A stretch of 64,000 bases of DNA from Candidatus Burkholderia humilis (GCA_001184405.1 LFMX01000019.1:1-64000); one strand, 5' to 3'; numbered from the stretch's first letter, positions 9,330 through 20,047 are shown. Program-made: numbers and translations. The notes: generated by a model from the letters alone, not told the origin.

Positions 9330-10259
9330 ATGACAATCAAGCTCAACGCTCGAGAATATGCGTCCTCCACGATGGATGGGTTTGTACATTTCCTTGAAAC
9401 AGACGGAGTTATTGGCCGGTTAAGAAATTCAAAATATGATATCGATGACATGAATTGTCTAGCGGCCAGACTATATGCATTGGCTGCAAGTAAAGATAAT
9501 CTACTGAATCATATTATTGCGGAGCTAGAGGAACCCACTAGATTCCAAATTCGTAATAACGGTCAATCCCAAGGATTCATCCTTTATCGCACGCCATATT
9601 ACACGATCAGGTTGATGATATGGATACCTGCTGGACCACAAGCGAAACCAACCCCGTTTTCCTATGAATCTGCACATGATCATGCGTTTGATCTGATGTC
9701 TGTGGGATTTTTTGGTCCTGGATATCGGACTTCGCTGTATAGTTTCGACTACAATGATCCGATTAGGAGCGTTGATGGGCTAACTCGTTTAGATTACAAG
9801 GGCGATGAATACCTGAGAGAAGGCGAGGTTATCTATTATTTCGCTAATCAAGACGTTCACGTACAGCACGCACCGATATCTCTTTCGGCTTCGCTAAACT
9901 TGATTATCGTCAAACCGAACTCAGCGGCTCGTCAAACAGTGTTCGATCTTCAAGAGGACTCATCGAGCGGCAACGTAGCTTGGGGAAAACCGCGTTTCAA
10001 TAGTCAGTCTAGATTAGTCGGGCAACGCTCCATATTTTCGGTGCTGTCTATGCATGGTAATGCTAGGTCTCGGCTGGCGATGGCGAAAATTGCTCGTGAT
10101 CACGAGTTGGAAGAAGTGAAGGCGCTTGCTTGGGCTGCTTTACTACAAGGCAAGTTTTCTGATCCCCACTTGCACGCCGAGTTGGCTGAGGAAAAAAGCA
10201 CATTTGTTAAAAATATCGTCACCGGCTACCGGCTTACACGGGAGAGGTTAGCTACATGA
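9330..10259 (+). CDS. Cupin-fold protein with HxH motif and helical C-terminus
   Basis: A Shine-Dalgarno GAGG lies 8 bases before the ATG. The 309-residue product has a helical N-terminus, then a beta-rich core with ESAHDHAFDLMSVGFFGPGY, which contains the His-x-His followed by a spaced Gly that is typical of cupin motif 1. Then comes GEVIYYFANQDVHVQHAPIS and SLNLI, compatible with cupin motif 2 (His then Asn). Such cores usually bind Fe or another divalent metal in dioxygenases, but the substrate cannot be predicted. The last 70 residues (SRLAMAKIARDHELEEVKAL) form HEAT-like helices, as in the upstream protein. The stop codon overlaps the ATG of a third gene. No signal peptide or membrane segment is seen, so it is probably cytoplasmic. 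Confidence 0.65.
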   Translation: MTIKLNAREYASSTMDGFVHFLETDGVIGRLRNSKYDIDDMNCLAARLYALAASKDNLLNHIIAELEEPTRFQIRNNGQSQGFILYRTPYYTIRLMIWIPAGPQAKPTPFSYESAHDHAFDLMSVGFFGPGYRTSLYSFDYNDPIRSVDGLTRLDYKGDEYLREGEVIYYFANQDVHVQHAPISLSASLNLIIVKPNSAARQTVFDLQEDSSSGNVAWGKPRFNSQSRLVGQRSIFSVLSMHGNARSRLAMAKIARDHELEEVKALAWAALLQGKFSDPHLHAELAEEKSTFVKNIVTGYRLTRERLAT

Positions 10260-10267
10260 CGATCGCC
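10256..10267 (+). CDS. Start of a third operon gene, cut off by adapter
   Basis: An ATG overlaps the upstream stop as ATGA, the usual arrangement of translationally coupled bacterial genes. Only about four codons (MTIA) precede adapter sequence starting at 10268, so the product is unknown. Its presence shows the operon continued in the genome of origin. Confidence 0.45.
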
Positions 10268-10313
10268 CTGTTTGTTATACACATCTGGGGGGGGGGGGGG
10301 GGGGGGGGGGGGG
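10268..10313 (+). other. Tn5 mosaic end plus poly-G tail
   Basis: Bases 10268-10286 match the 19-bp Tn5 mosaic end at 17 positions, and 27 consecutive G follow (10287-10313). This is the classic read-through of a short insert into the adapter followed by dark-cycle G calls. Plant sequence resumes directly after the G run. Confidence 0.9.
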
Positions 10314-11353
10314 AGCTAATAGTAAAGAACTTAAAGTAAGTGTGATACGTAACAATCAAGCAATTAAAAGTGTACATCAATCCTTAGCATTTTTGGAGGG
10401 TGGAAACCAATTTTAGTATGGAATGGATTCATTTCTTTGTAATTCAAGATGGGATGAATAGTTGTAAAACATATAAGCCATTGATAGAGGTATTTTCATT
10501 CAAGACAAAGAAAAAGGAATAAATTGGAGTAGCTCACATGAGAAGAAAAGGAAGCAAAGTTTGATTTTGCTACCTAAGATTCTAAAATTACTTTTTGCTA
10601 GTTTGTGATTGGTTTAGGAAAAAGTGAAGACTTTAGTTGGTAAAATTTGTCAACAAACCAAGGGTTGAGAGGATTCATATCTTGCAATATTTGACTTTTA
10701 GTAAAACACATTCTAGGCTATTAAAGTGAGGAAACTGACATTGCACAACTTTAATTTTTGGAATACATGTGATGTTTTTGTTTTGTTTGCTACGGTTGAG
10801 CAAGAGTGAGTTTAACTCAAAAGCTAACTTTTAGTTCTTGGTCAAAAAGTGAAAATAGGGGGTCAACTAGTTAGGGTTAGAATGGAGTGAGTCTTGTATG
10901 TTTCAAGCTTTGTCAAGATTATGGCTAAGCAAAAAGGGGGGGTAACCGATCCATGCTAGGAAAAAGTGAAATCTTAGCTTGCTACATGTCGGCTTCTAGT
11001 TTGGAACAATAAAGTGAGTTTGTAGGGTTTGAATCTTGGCCATCATTGCATTCTTGTGTCTTATAAGAACTTTTTGGAGTGAAACTTTCATGCTTCATCT
11101 CGGGAAGCAAGGAGAAAGAGAAGAGAAAAAAATGGAGCTTTGCCTTGGAAAACTAGGAAAACCGTGAGTTGTTTTTCTTTTTGAGAGAAAACCGTGGTTG
11201 TGTGTGTGACTTTGGAGCTTGGATCTTGAAAGATCTTGGAGCTAGGAGTTGCTTGAAAGTTTAAAGGAGAGTCATAGTTGTGTTGAGGGGCAAGAAAGAG
11301 GTAAGAAAACATGAAACTTGAAAGAACCTCAAAGCTGGAGAAATCGGGTTCTT
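10314..11353. other. AT-rich plant non-coding DNA
   Basis: No gene or recognisable repeat domain is visible. Composition and short A-rich phrases resemble the other plant segments. The right edge passes into the middle of sdhA within about 10 bases of 11354, with no adapter remnant visible. Confidence 0.5.
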
Positions 11354-12880
11354 TTCGGCGATCAGGATGCGATCGAGTTCATGTGTCGTGAAGCGCCGAA
11401 TGCGGTGTACGAACTCGAACACATGGGCATGCCGTTCGACCGCAATCCGGATGGCACGATCTATCAGCGTCCGTTCGGTGGCCACACGGCGAACTATGGC
11501 GAGAAGCCGGTGCAACGCGCGTGCGCTGCGGCCGACCGTACGGGTCACGCGTTGCTGCACACGCTGTATCAGCAGAACGTCGCGGCTAAAACGCACTTCT
11601 TCGTCGAATGGATGGCGCTGGACTTGATCCGCGACGCTGACGGCGATGTGCTCGGCGTGACCGCGTTGGAGATGGAAACCGGCGACGTCTACATCCTTGA
11701 AGGCAAGACGACGCTGTTCGCAACCGGCGGCGCGGGCCGTATCTTCGCGGCATCGACGAATGCGTTCATCAATACGGGCGATGGTCTCGGCATGGCGGCG
11801 CGCTCGGGCATCGCGTTGCAGGACATGGAGTTCTGGCAATTCCACCCGACCGGCGTGGCAGGCGCGGGCGTGCTGATTACCGAAGGCGTGCGCGGTGAAG
11901 GCGGTATTCTGCGTAACTCGAACGGCGATCGCTTTATGGAACGCTATGCGCCGACGCTGAAGGATCTCGCGCCGCGCGACTTCGTATCGCGTTCGATGGA
12001 TCAGGAAATCAAGGAAGGGCGCGGCGTCGGTCCGAACAAGGATCACGTGCTGCTCGATCTGTCGCACATCGGCGCTGAGACGATCATGAAGCGTCTGCCG
12101 TCGATTCGCGAGATCGCGCTGAAGTTCGCGAACGTCGATTGCATCAAAGAGCCGATTCCGGTTGTGCCGACCATCCACTATCAGATGGGTGGCATTCCGA
12201 CGAACATGCACGGCCAAGTGGTCGGCACGGCGAAGGGCTATAACGATCCGGTCAACGGCTTTTACGCTGTCGGCGAATGTTCGTGCGTTTCGGTGCATGG
12301 TGCGAATCGTCTGGGTACGAATTCGTTGCTCGACTTGGTTGTGTTCGGTCGCGCTGCGGGCAATCACATCATCAAACATGCACGCGAGTTGAAAGAGCAC
12401 AAGCCGCTGCCCGCCGATGCAGCCGACTTCGCAATGGAACGTCTTGCCGTGCTGGAGAAGTCGACATCGGGCGAATACACGCAGAACATCGCCAACGACA
12501 TCCGCTCGACGATGCAGGCGCACGCAGGCGTGTTCCGTACGGCCAAGCTCTTGGAAGAAGGCGTCGAGAAGATTGCGGAAGTGGCCGAGCGCGTGAAGCA
12601 TGTTCACTTGAAAGACAAGTCGAAGGTGTTCAACACGGCGAAGGTCGAAGCGCTTGAACTCGCGAATCTGATCGAAGTCGCGCGCGCAACGATGGTGTCG
12701 GCAAAGGCGCGTAAAGAAAGCCGTGGCGCGCATGCGCACAGCGACTACGAGCATCGCGATGACGAGAACTGGATGCGTCACACGCTGTGGTTCACCGAAG
12801 GCGATCGCCTCGAATACAAGCCGGTGCAGATGAAGCCGCTGACGGTCGAATCGGTACCGCCGAAGGCACGGACCTTCTAA
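11354..12880 (+). CDS. sdhA: Succinate dehydrogenase flavoprotein subunit, 5'-truncated
   Basis: Encodes SdhA of complex II, which oxidises succinate to fumarate and passes electrons through FAD to SdhB at the inner membrane. Recognisable segments run from [15 protein letters not shown] through [54 protein letters not shown] and [15 protein letters not shown] to [20 protein letters not shown] and [13 protein letters not shown]. These include the capping-domain, dicarboxylate-binding and FAD-contacting elements. Roughly the first 80 residues, with the Rossmann GxGxxG and the His that carries covalent FAD, are missing because the frame starts at a plant junction near 11354. Otherwise it is uninterrupted. 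sdhB follows after 22 bases, the normal sdhCDAB order. Truncation is probably an assembly effect. Confidence 0.9.
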   Translation, partial: FGDQDAIEFMCREAPNAVYELEHMGMPFDRNPDGTIYQRPFGGHTANYGEKPVQRACAAADRTGHALLHTLYQQNVAAKTHFFVEWMALDLIRDADGDVLGVTALEMETGDVYILEGKTTLFATGGAGRIFAASTNAFINTGDGLGMAARSGIALQDMEFWQFHPTGVAGAGVLITEGVRGEGGILRNSNGDRFMERYAPTLKDLAPRDFVSRSMDQEIKEGRGVGPNKDHVLLDLSHIGAETIMKRLPSIREIALKFANVDCIKEPIPVVPTIHYQMGGIPTNMHGQVVGTAKGYNDPVNGFYAVGECSCVSVHGANRLGTNSLLDLVVFGRAAGNHIIKHARELKEHKPLPADAADFAMERLAVLEKSTSGEYTQNIANDIRSTMQAHAGVFRTAKLLEEGVEKIAEVAERVKHVHLKDKSKVFNTAKVEALELANLIEVARATMVSAKARKESRGAHAHSDYEHRDDENWMRHTLWFTEGDRLEYKPVQMKPLTVESVPPKARTF

Positions 12881-12902
12881 GGCACGAACGAAGAGAATCG
12901 AA

Positions 12903-13610
12903 ATGACAAAGAGAATTTTTGAAGTCTATCGCTACGATCCGGACAAGGACGCCGCGCCGCGCATGCAGACGTATGAGCTTGAAATCAAGCACGAACGCAT
13001 GTTGCTCGATGCATTGGTGAAGTTGAAAGAGCTCGACGAAACGCTGTCGTTCCGTCGCTCGTGCCGCGAAGGCGTGTGCGGTTCGGACGCGATGAACATC
13101 AACGGCAAGAATGGCCTCGCATGTCTGACGAATCTGAATGAACTGCCGCAGAAGATCGTGCTACGTCCGCTGCCGGGTCTGCCGGTGGTGCGTGACCTGA
13201 TTTGCGACTTCACGCAGTTCTTCAATCAATATCATTCGATCAAGCCGTATCTGATCAATGACACGCCGCCGCCCGAGAAAGAGCGTCTGCAATCGCCGGA
13301 AGAGCGTGATGAGCTTGACGGCTTGTACGAGTGCATTCTGTGCGCGAGCTGCTCGACGTCGTGCCCGAGCTTCTGGTGGAATCCGGATAAGTTCGTGGGA
13401 CCGGCAGGCTTGCTGCAAGCGTATCGCTTCATTGCGGACAGCCGCGATCAGGCAACCGGCGAGCGTCTGGATAACCTGGAAGATCCGTATCGTCTGTTCC
13501 GTTGCCACACGATCATGAACTGCGTCGACGTGTGCCCGAAGGGGCTCAATCCGACCAAGGCGATCGGCAAGATCAAGGACTTGATGGTGCGGCGGGCGGT
13601 TTTAGTATGA
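12903..13610 (+). CDS. sdhB: Succinate dehydrogenase iron-sulfur subunit
   Basis: SdhB carries the three Fe-S clusters that connect SdhA flavin to quinone. The [2Fe-2S] ligands sit in [20 protein letters not shown] with the next Cys close by. The [4Fe-4S] and [3Fe-4S] ligands are in [16 protein letters not shown] and [20 protein letters not shown]. The length is 235 residues; Burkholderia SdhB normally ends at or near MVRRAV, and here two codons (LV) and a stop follow that come from the adjoining plant sequence. The join therefore falls almost exactly at the natural stop codon. The gene appears complete and functional. Together with sdhA it shows that this bacterium kept the TCA-cycle complex II. 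Confidence 0.93.
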   Translation: MTKRIFEVYRYDPDKDAAPRMQTYELEIKHERMLLDALVKLKELDETLSFRRSCREGVCGSDAMNINGKNGLACLTNLNELPQKIVLRPLPGLPVVRDLICDFTQFFNQYHSIKPYLINDTPPPEKERLQSPEERDELDGLYECILCASCSTSCPSFWWNPDKFVGPAGLLQAYRFIADSRDQATGERLDNLEDPYRLFRCHTIMNCVDVCPKGLNPTKAIGKIKDLMVRRAVLV

Positions 13611-14174
13611 TGAGGTGGAGTTCAGTGTGACGAATTAGAGTCCGATATAAAAAGGAGCTGGCTTCTGGTCCACGGTTCAACTTCTATGGTTCAGCTTGTA
13701 AGAGTGTGACGAGGTGGAGCTCGGTCTGCGATGCTGACTCCGTGGACTCTCGTGTCCTGGCCTTGTCAATCAGCCCGTTTAATTTTGCCCGTAAGCGTTT
13801 AGCCCGGCTCCAGGTCATGACCCGGGGTTCTTTCTGAGTAGACTGTTGCATGTCCCCGGGTTCATGTGCACTAGAAGAATGTGTCTACTGTCCGGGTGGC
13901 CCGTGCTGCTGTTTGGGATGTCCGTGCTGTAGTCTGGGTGGCCCGTGCTGCTGTTCGAGTGGCCATTTCTCCTGGGCCACAGTCCGCTGTCCGGTCACGA
14001 GGTTGTCCTCGGTTTGTGGCCCATGTCGTCGCATTTGTTCCTCATAGTCGGGTTGCACCTCGTTGTGGCCATGCCCCGGGATGGAGGTCCGCAGGCTTTC
14101 ATTAAACATCTCTGGTCTGCCCCGTCTCAACCCTGTTTAGATTCCTCAGCGTTTCTTCATCCGCGGTCAAGCCC
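13611..14174. repeat. Plant-type DNA with a degenerate tandem repeat
   Basis: Between about 13885 and 13970 a phrase of roughly 24 bases built around gtggcccgtgctgctgt is repeated about three times with substitutions; on the minus strand it reads as copies of QQHGPP and LQHGHP. The minus-strand frame 13885-14130 may be part of a repetitive retroelement or host protein. No known domain is seen. Confidence 0.4.
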
Positions 14175-14867
14175 ATGACAGCCATTTATCTTAGATCGGG
14201 GTTCACTGGGTGTCATCAAATGCTATTGCTCAGACCAATTCAGGCTACAGAGCTGATCGGGACTATGGTCACGGACACATATCAGTGGCCAAATGAGAGG
14301 AATCAACCGAGAAAAGCAGCTGGTATTTACGAAGTCGACGATGTCACTGCTTTGAGAGCTGAAATTGCTACACTGAGAAGTCAAATGGCCAACTTGTCTA
14401 CCAAAAGGGAGTCTCCTAACATCTCTCTTGTTCAAGATAATGATGATGTCGAGGATGTCAATTATGTGAATAGGCAGTATAATAACATGCGATTTAATAA
14501 TCAGATGCCTAACACTTATAGTCCTGCTTGGAGAACTCATGAGAATTTCTCTTATGCTAATAATAAAAATATTTTGCAGGCACCTCCAGGATTTCCTCAA
14601 CAACCAAGACTTCCAGCACCTCCACCTCAGCTATCCCAGTCTAGAGAAATAGTGGCTGTCCCTCAACAGTCACAACAACAAATTCAACCTGCTGCCACTC
14701 ACGAGTCATCTCGGCTTGATCAAATAGTTGCCTACTTGCAGAGAGGAGAAGAGAGGGCAACAAAGCACGATGCCAGAATGGATGCATTAGAAAGTCAAAG
14801 TACAAATACTCAAGCACAATTGAGAGATCTTGAGAAGCACATGGCAGCACTAGCACACACCGCCGCT
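14175..14867 (+). mobile_element. Ty3/gypsy gag fragment (post-capsid region)
   Basis: The frame encodes KAAGIYEVDDVTALRAEIAT followed by a coiled-coil segment, an Asn/Tyr-rich linker (YNNMRFNNQMPNTYSPAW), a Pro/Gln-rich segment and a second coiled coil (RLDQIVAYLQRGEERATKHD). A spacer of the form xGVYEVDxxTALxAxIxxL, then an Asn-rich Tyr/Pro linker, is typical of gag in plant Athila/Tat-like gypsy elements. The frame passes into a 127-base block at 14856 that is repeated at 16042 and is unrelated to gag. Capsid and zinc knuckle are not included. Confidence 0.7.
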
Positions 14868-14982
14868 CCTAGCAATCATAGCCTTCTCGTCTGCAAACGG
14901 GATCTTTCTATTCGCCTCTCCGGGTTTAGCTCTCTAGTCTGGGGCAGGTGAGCATACGCAACGCTTGCCTTGAAGAGCCACT
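14856..14982 (+). repeat. 127-bp direct repeat, copy 1
   Basis: This block starting cacaccgccgctcctagcaa and ending gaagagccact recurs at 16042-16168 without visible differences. Copy 1 is joined to a gypsy gag and copy 2 to organelle-like sequence, so one of the joins is probably an assembly jump through the repeat. Confidence 0.85.
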
Positions 14983-16041
14983 GACCTATTCCTCCAGATT
15001 GTTATTCCCCTTTGTTTGCAGTTTCTATGATCACTTACGATAATTGATGATCGTAATTGCTTCTTTATAATATATAATGTCTGTAACACCCCTTAGATAA
15101 CTAATGTAGCTCCCCGGGCGAGGGCCAAGCTCAGCTTGGTCCACCACCTGGGTACCAGTATAAGCCGGAAAAAGCTCTAAGAAGCAGTCCGATTTATAGG
15201 ACATGCTGGTAATAAGAGGCTTTTTCCATTCCTTAGCTGTTGCAGTCAGTGGAGTGAGGGAGCGACTAAGGGAAGTCCCTAGGACTAACCGAAGGAGCTA
15301 GTAGTCGTGCTGACGCCCGCCCGCAGGGGACAAGGAGATAACCGATAGGGCATCTCCGTAGTTTTAGGGATTCTATCCCTAAAATCGAGCTGATTGCACG
15401 CAGTGCCCGACATCCCAGTAAGATCAGCCTGACTGGGCTTACTGTATGGAGCGCACTAAGGGCATTAAGCCGTTATCCCCCGGGCAGCCCAAAGCACGAC
15501 TAATAGATCCTTCGGTTAGTCCTAGCTCTTAGAGGAAGGACGTAACGCAGGAGCGACCGAACGGAACTCTATACGCCATAAGTTATAAATAAACTCCTGG
15601 CTTCTTGAGTTCCTTGAGCTCGTAGCTCTGAGCTCAGAGAATTAGGGTCCTCTGAAAGAGCCCTAATTCGATCTCCGGAGCATAGAATTAGCCCTCTAGG
15701 AGAGGGTCTAATTCGTTAACCGAAGGCCCTTAAAAAAAAAAAGAAAGCGTCCTCTCCTTCCTCTGGAGCTCGATCCCACTAGAAAGAAAACGACGATAGA
15801 CCCCCCGAAGGTATAATCTATCAAGGGGGGTCTTAAAGATGCGTTTCTTTCTAGTGATATGTCGCTTTAGTTCACTGAACACAAACAAACTAAGGAAATT
15901 GCAACTTATACTGGTAAATCACCCAGTATGGAGCCACCTTCTTCACTCGACAGCCTACTTCCTTGGTCGCAGTAATGCCAAGGGCACCAAGACCTGGTAG
16001 CATGGTGCAGGCGCTATTTACGGCGGCAGGCTCCTTTAGTT
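14983..16041. other. Plant sequence, possibly mitochondrial
   Basis: This kilobase has intermediate GC, many short purine-rich motifs and no long reading frame. The texture (for example gaaggagctagtagtcgtgc and a 12-A run at 15730) resembles plant mitochondrial intergenic DNA more than nuclear retroelements. The phrase agggattctatccct at 15366-15380 and its neighbour form a small inverted repeat. No rRNA or tRNA was identified. The organelle assignment is a guess from composition. Confidence 0.35.
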
Positions 16042-16168
16042 CACACCGCCGCTCCTAGCAATCATAGCCTTCTCGTCTGCAAACGGGATCTTTCTATTCG
16101 CCTCTCCGGGTTTAGCTCTCTAGTCTGGGGCAGGTGAGCATACGCAACGCTTGCCTTGAAGAGCCACT
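16042..16168 (+). repeat. 127-bp direct repeat, copy 2
   Basis: Second copy of the block at 14856-14982. It is followed by AT-rich plant sequence, whereas copy 1 is followed by a different AT-rich sequence. See copy 1 for interpretation. Confidence 0.85.
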
Positions 16169-17360
16169 CCTCCATTGTCCCGATAACACACGTACAGAGC
16201 ACAATGTTTGTGATCTGTGTTATTTTTAAGCGTTCATTAGCGATTTTGTAGTACAAAACATAGATTTTTCTACTACTTTTTGCTTATGTAATTAACTTAA
16301 CTCTATTCCAATTCTACCTTGATTACTTATCTACTATAAAAGGAAGAATTAGGGTTAGATTGGAGGAGAGAGCCATTTGACAAAGTATGAAATAAAGCTC
16401 TTTTTTTTTCTCTCTTTCTCTGTAATTTTTTCTTTTTCTTCTCCATAGAATAAAATCTTGTTCTTGCTGGATTTAATCACTGACTTGATGGGATGATTTG
16501 ATATTCTGGATTCATAATGGGCTTGGGATGCTCTATCTAGAGATACCAACTTTTTGCCCTTTTGAAAATCCAAGAACAAAGCTTTCCTCAATGCCTTTTA
16601 TCTGTATTTTTTGAGATGCTTGGCATATGAATGAGATTATGTGGCTTGAATCTTGATATAGGCTGTGTTAATTCTTGTTTTTGGATGATAGTTACATTAA
16701 TAGTTGATGTTATTATTCAATTTACTTAGGGCTTGATGAGGGTTTATGCGAGAACTCAAGAATCCCAAGGACTAAACCATAATATCTTGTGGGTTATTTG
16801 CTTTCTTGATTTTTTATGATAATCTTCACTTTATAAGGGATTGAGACCATTCGTGTATGCTTGAGATGAAATTAAGATGTTTTTGTGACTTGGAATAGGA
16901 TGTAATTTGATATCTAAGTGTTGTTTCTAGACCAATATTTAGACTACCACTCTAATGCACCTTAGTTGGGAAATTAAGGGAGACACACTCTAAGCCACAT
17001 ACACATGTCAAGATAAAGCATGAATTGGATGGTTGGTTGATGACTCTTTGCTACTAAATTTCATGTTTTAACTTCTAATTGGACTTAGGCTCACATTTAG
17101 GCTTGACAACCCTCGGTGCTAAGGTTTAATTAGAAGTGAAGAAGAAAAAGAGGAGACCACAATGGCATGTCACCTAGCTTAGGAATGCAACCATGAACAT
17201 AGATGAAGTGAAGCCTTAGCCAATTGATTCTATTGCTCTATTTTCTCTTTTATTTGACCTTTATTTTCTATTTTTCTTATTTTTAGTTTGTAGCTTTAGT
17301 TTGTGTTTGAAGTAGCTTAAGTAGAATTTTTTTTTGAATGCTTTTTGGTTTTTTTTTGGG
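16169..17360. other. AT-rich plant non-coding DNA
   Basis: No gene is visible. Long T-rich and A-rich tracts, including agctctttttttttctctc near 16398, suggest an untranslated leader, intron or LTR. The right edge ends in T runs and GGG immediately before the tuf start codon, so tuf has lost its natural leader and ribosome binding site in this assembly. Confidence 0.5.
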
Positions 17361-18551
17361 ATGGCCAAAGGTAAATTCGAGCGGACCAAGCCGCACGTGA
17401 ACGTGGGCACGATCGGTCACGTTGACCACGGCAAGACCACGCTGACGGCAGCAATCACGACGGTTCTCACGCAAAAGTTCGGCGGCGAAGCCAAGGCGTA
17501 CGACCAGATCGACGCGGCGCCGGAAGAAAAGGCGCGTGGTATTACCATCAATACCGCACACGTCGAGTACGAAACGGCTAACCGCCACTATGCACACGTC
17601 GACTGCCCGGGCCACGCTGACTATGTGAAGAACATGATCACGGGTGCCGCGCAGATGGACGGCGCAATCCTGGTGTGCTCGGCCGCTGACGGCCCGATGC
17701 CGCAAACACGTGAGCACATCCTGCTCGCCCGTCAGGTCGGCGTGCCTTACATCATCGTGTTCCTGAACAAGTGCGACATGGTCGACGACGCCGAACTGCT
17801 CGAGCTCGTCGAAATGGAAGTGCGCGAACTTCTGTCGAAGTACGACTTCCCGGGCGACGACACCCCGATCGTCAAGGGTTCGGCCAAGTTCGCGCTAGAA
17901 GGCGACAAGGGCGAACTGGGCGAAGTGGCGATCATGAGCCTGGCCGACGCGCTGGACTCGTACATCCCGACGCCGGAGCGTGCAGTTGACGGCGCGTTCC
18001 TGATGCCGGTGGAAGACGTGTTCTCGATCTCGGGTCGTGGCACGGTGGTGACGGGTCGCGTCGAGCGCGGTGTTGTGAAGGTCGGCGAAGAGATCGAAAT
18101 CGTCGGTATCAAGCCGACGGTGAAGACGACCTGCACGGGCGTGGAAATGTTTCGCAAGCTGCTCGACCAAGGTCAAGCGGGCGACAACGTCGGTATCTTG
18201 CTGCGCGGCACGAAGCGTGAAGACGTAGAGCGCGGCCAGGTTCTGGCCAAGCCGGGTTCGATCACGCCGCACACGCACTTCACGGCTGAAGTGTACGTGC
18301 TGAGCAAGGACGAAGGCGGCCGTCACACGCCGTTCTTCAACAACTACCGTCCGCAGTTCTACTTCCGTACGACGGACGTGACGGGCTCGATCGAGTTGCC
18401 GAAGGACAAGGAAATGGTGATGCCGGGCGACAACGTCTCGATCACGGTGAAGCTGATTGCCCCGATCGCGATGGAAGAAGGTCTGCGCTTCGCAATCCGC
18501 GAAGGCGGCCGTACCGTCGGCGCCGGTGTCGTGGCGAAGATTATCGAGTAA
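17361..18551 (+). CDS. tuf: Elongation factor Tu
   Basis: The 396-residue product is full length for proteobacterial EF-Tu, the GTPase that brings aminoacyl-tRNA to the ribosome. Visible motifs are [10 protein letters not shown] (P-loop), [13 protein letters not shown] (switch I), [12 protein letters not shown] (switch II), NKCDM and GSAKFA for guanine recognition, then domains II and III ending with [14 protein letters not shown]. The first codon is joined directly to plant sequence, with no upstream bacterial base. Burkholderia usually carry two almost identical tuf genes, which makes tuf a likely place for assembly breaks. The coding sequence itself looks intact. Confidence 0.97.
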   Translation: MAKGKFERTKPHVNVGTIGHVDHGKTTLTAAITTVLTQKFGGEAKAYDQIDAAPEEKARGITINTAHVEYETANRHYAHVDCPGHADYVKNMITGAAQMDGAILVCSAADGPMPQTREHILLARQVGVPYIIVFLNKCDMVDDAELLELVEMEVRELLSKYDFPGDDTPIVKGSAKFALEGDKGELGEVAIMSLADALDSYIPTPERAVDGAFLMPVEDVFSISGRGTVVTGRVERGVVKVGEEIEIVGIKPTVKTTCTGVEMFRKLLDQGQAGDNVGILLRGTKREDVERGQVLAKPGSITPHTHFTAEVYVLSKDEGGRHTPFFNNYRPQFYFRTTDVTGSIELPKDKEMVMPGDNVSITVKLIAPIAMEEGLRFAIREGGRTVGAGVVAKIIE

Positions 18552-18611
18552 TTTTTTTCCGTGTAAGCGGGGTTTGAGGGACAAGCGTTATGGATATCGT
18601 GTTCATAATCT

Positions 18612-19736
18612 TTGGCGATGGATGCGATGCGCGGATTGGATGAGATGCAAAAATCTCTGTTTACTACGGTCAAGCTGGAGGATTTCGTCCCGGCGGATCA
18701 CCCGCTGAGACCAATTCGACTGCTGGTCAACGAAGCGTTGAAACGGCTCAACGGGCTGTTTGGCGTCATCTATGCCGACACCGGCCGTGCCTCGATTGCA
18801 CCCGAGAAGCTGCTGCGTGCGCTGCTCCTGCAGGTGTTCTACTCGGTGCGCAGCGAGCGCATGCTGATGGAGCAGATGCGCTACAACCTGCTGTTTCGCT
18901 GGTTCATTGGACTAGCGATCGAGGACGCCGTGTGGGACCACTCGGTGTTCTCGAAGAACCGTGACCGGTTGCTCGAGCACGAAGTCGTGGAAACGTTCTT
19001 CACCGAAATCATGAGTCTGGCCGACAAACGGGGCTTGCTGTCCAGAGAGCATTTCTCGGTGGACGGTACGCTGATTCAGGCATGGGCGAGTCACAAGAGC
19101 TTCCGTGCGAAGGACGGCTCAGACGATGGACCACCGCCGCCAAGCAGCGGGCGCAATGCCGACACGGACTGGAAGGGCAAGCGACGCAGCAACTATACAC
19201 ATGAGTCGAGCACGGATCCGGATGCACGTCTGTTCAAAAAGAGCAAAAAGAGTCCAGCCATCCTGTGCTACCAGGGACACATCCTGATGGAGAACCGCTC
19301 GGGGCTGGTGGTCGGCGCCGTGGTCAGTCATGCAGACGGATTCGCGGAGCGCGCGAGCGCATTGTGGCTGCTTGACTGCGTGCCTAGCGGCCATGCGAAG
19401 ACCGTAGGCGCTGACAAGGCTTACGACACGCGCGACTTCGTGAACGATTGCCGCGTTCGCAATGTGACGCCGCCCGTCGCCCGCAACGATGAGCGCTACG
19501 GCGGCAGCGCAATTGACGGGCGCACCTCGCGGCACGCGGGCTACCGAATAAGCCAGGTCATCCGCAAACGTATCGAAGAGCATTTCGGCTGGGGCAAGAC
19601 AATTGGCCGGATCCGGCAGACGGTCTATCGCGGCATCAAGCGCGTTGACCAGCACTTCAAGCTGACGATGGCCGCGAGCAATCTGACCCGCATGGCCCGA
19701 ATGCCAAGCGTGGTGCCACAAGGAGCGTTGCAATGA
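18612..19736 (+). mobile_element. IS5/IS1182-type DDE transposase with right inverted repeat
   Basis: The 374-residue transposase has an N-terminal DUF772-like domain (DHPLRPIRLLVNEALKRL, APEKLLRALLLQVFYSVRSE). The DDE catalytic core has Asp in HFSVDGTLIQAWAS, Asp in GADKAYDTRDF, and Glu in VIRKRIEEHFGWGKTIG. The frame is uninterrupted, unlike most accessory genes nearby, so the copy may be recent. A likely right terminal repeat, TTTTCAACAGCCTGT, lies at 19880-19894. The matching left repeat is not found between the tuf stop and this gene, where only about 60 bases occur. The element is therefore incomplete or wrongly joined to tuf. Confidence 0.85.
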
Positions 19737-19947
19737 GCCGCCATGGTGCGAGCACCGTACGGCGCCGGGCTGGCGTGCCTGCGCACTGCCTGCCAAAACC
19801 ACTCGGCGAACCCGCAATTCAGCAGCAAATTGCATGTGCAAACCTCTTGAACACTGCTTCGGTCGTCATGACGGGGCGCTTTTCAACAGCCTGTTAGGGA
19901 AATACTGTCGGAGCAGCCTTTTTCGCCAGTTCCGCGCTGCCACGGAC

Positions 19948-20047
19948 CTGTGTCGTATACACATATGACGCTGCGGACGAGCGCTGTCGTGGTGGTGTAG
20001 GGGGGGGGGGGGTGGGGGGGAAGGGGGGGGGGGGGGGGGGGGGGGGG
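19948..20047 (+). other. Nextera adapter read-through with poly-G tail
   Basis: Bases 19948-19980 match the full 33-base reverse complement of the Nextera read-1 transposase adapter at 29 positions. Three of the four differences are changes to G. About eight bases that could be an index and then a long G-rich tail to 20047 follow. This is strong evidence of untrimmed low-quality read ends incorporated in the contig. Plant sequence begins directly after. Confidence 0.93.

Noticed and set aside
10287-10313. Poly-G runs as G-quadruplex or origin elements
   Set aside because: They directly follow sequencing adapter residues and so are base-calling artefacts.
11261-12781. A 506-codon minus-strand frame opposite sdhA
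   Set aside because: It is the reverse shadow of a GC-rich gene: Arg/His-rich, no domain, and the plus strand clearly encodes SdhA.
15100-16040. Ribosomal or transfer RNA genes in the organelle-like block
   Set aside because: No cloverleaf with a conserved T-loop and no rRNA core phrase could be found by eye.
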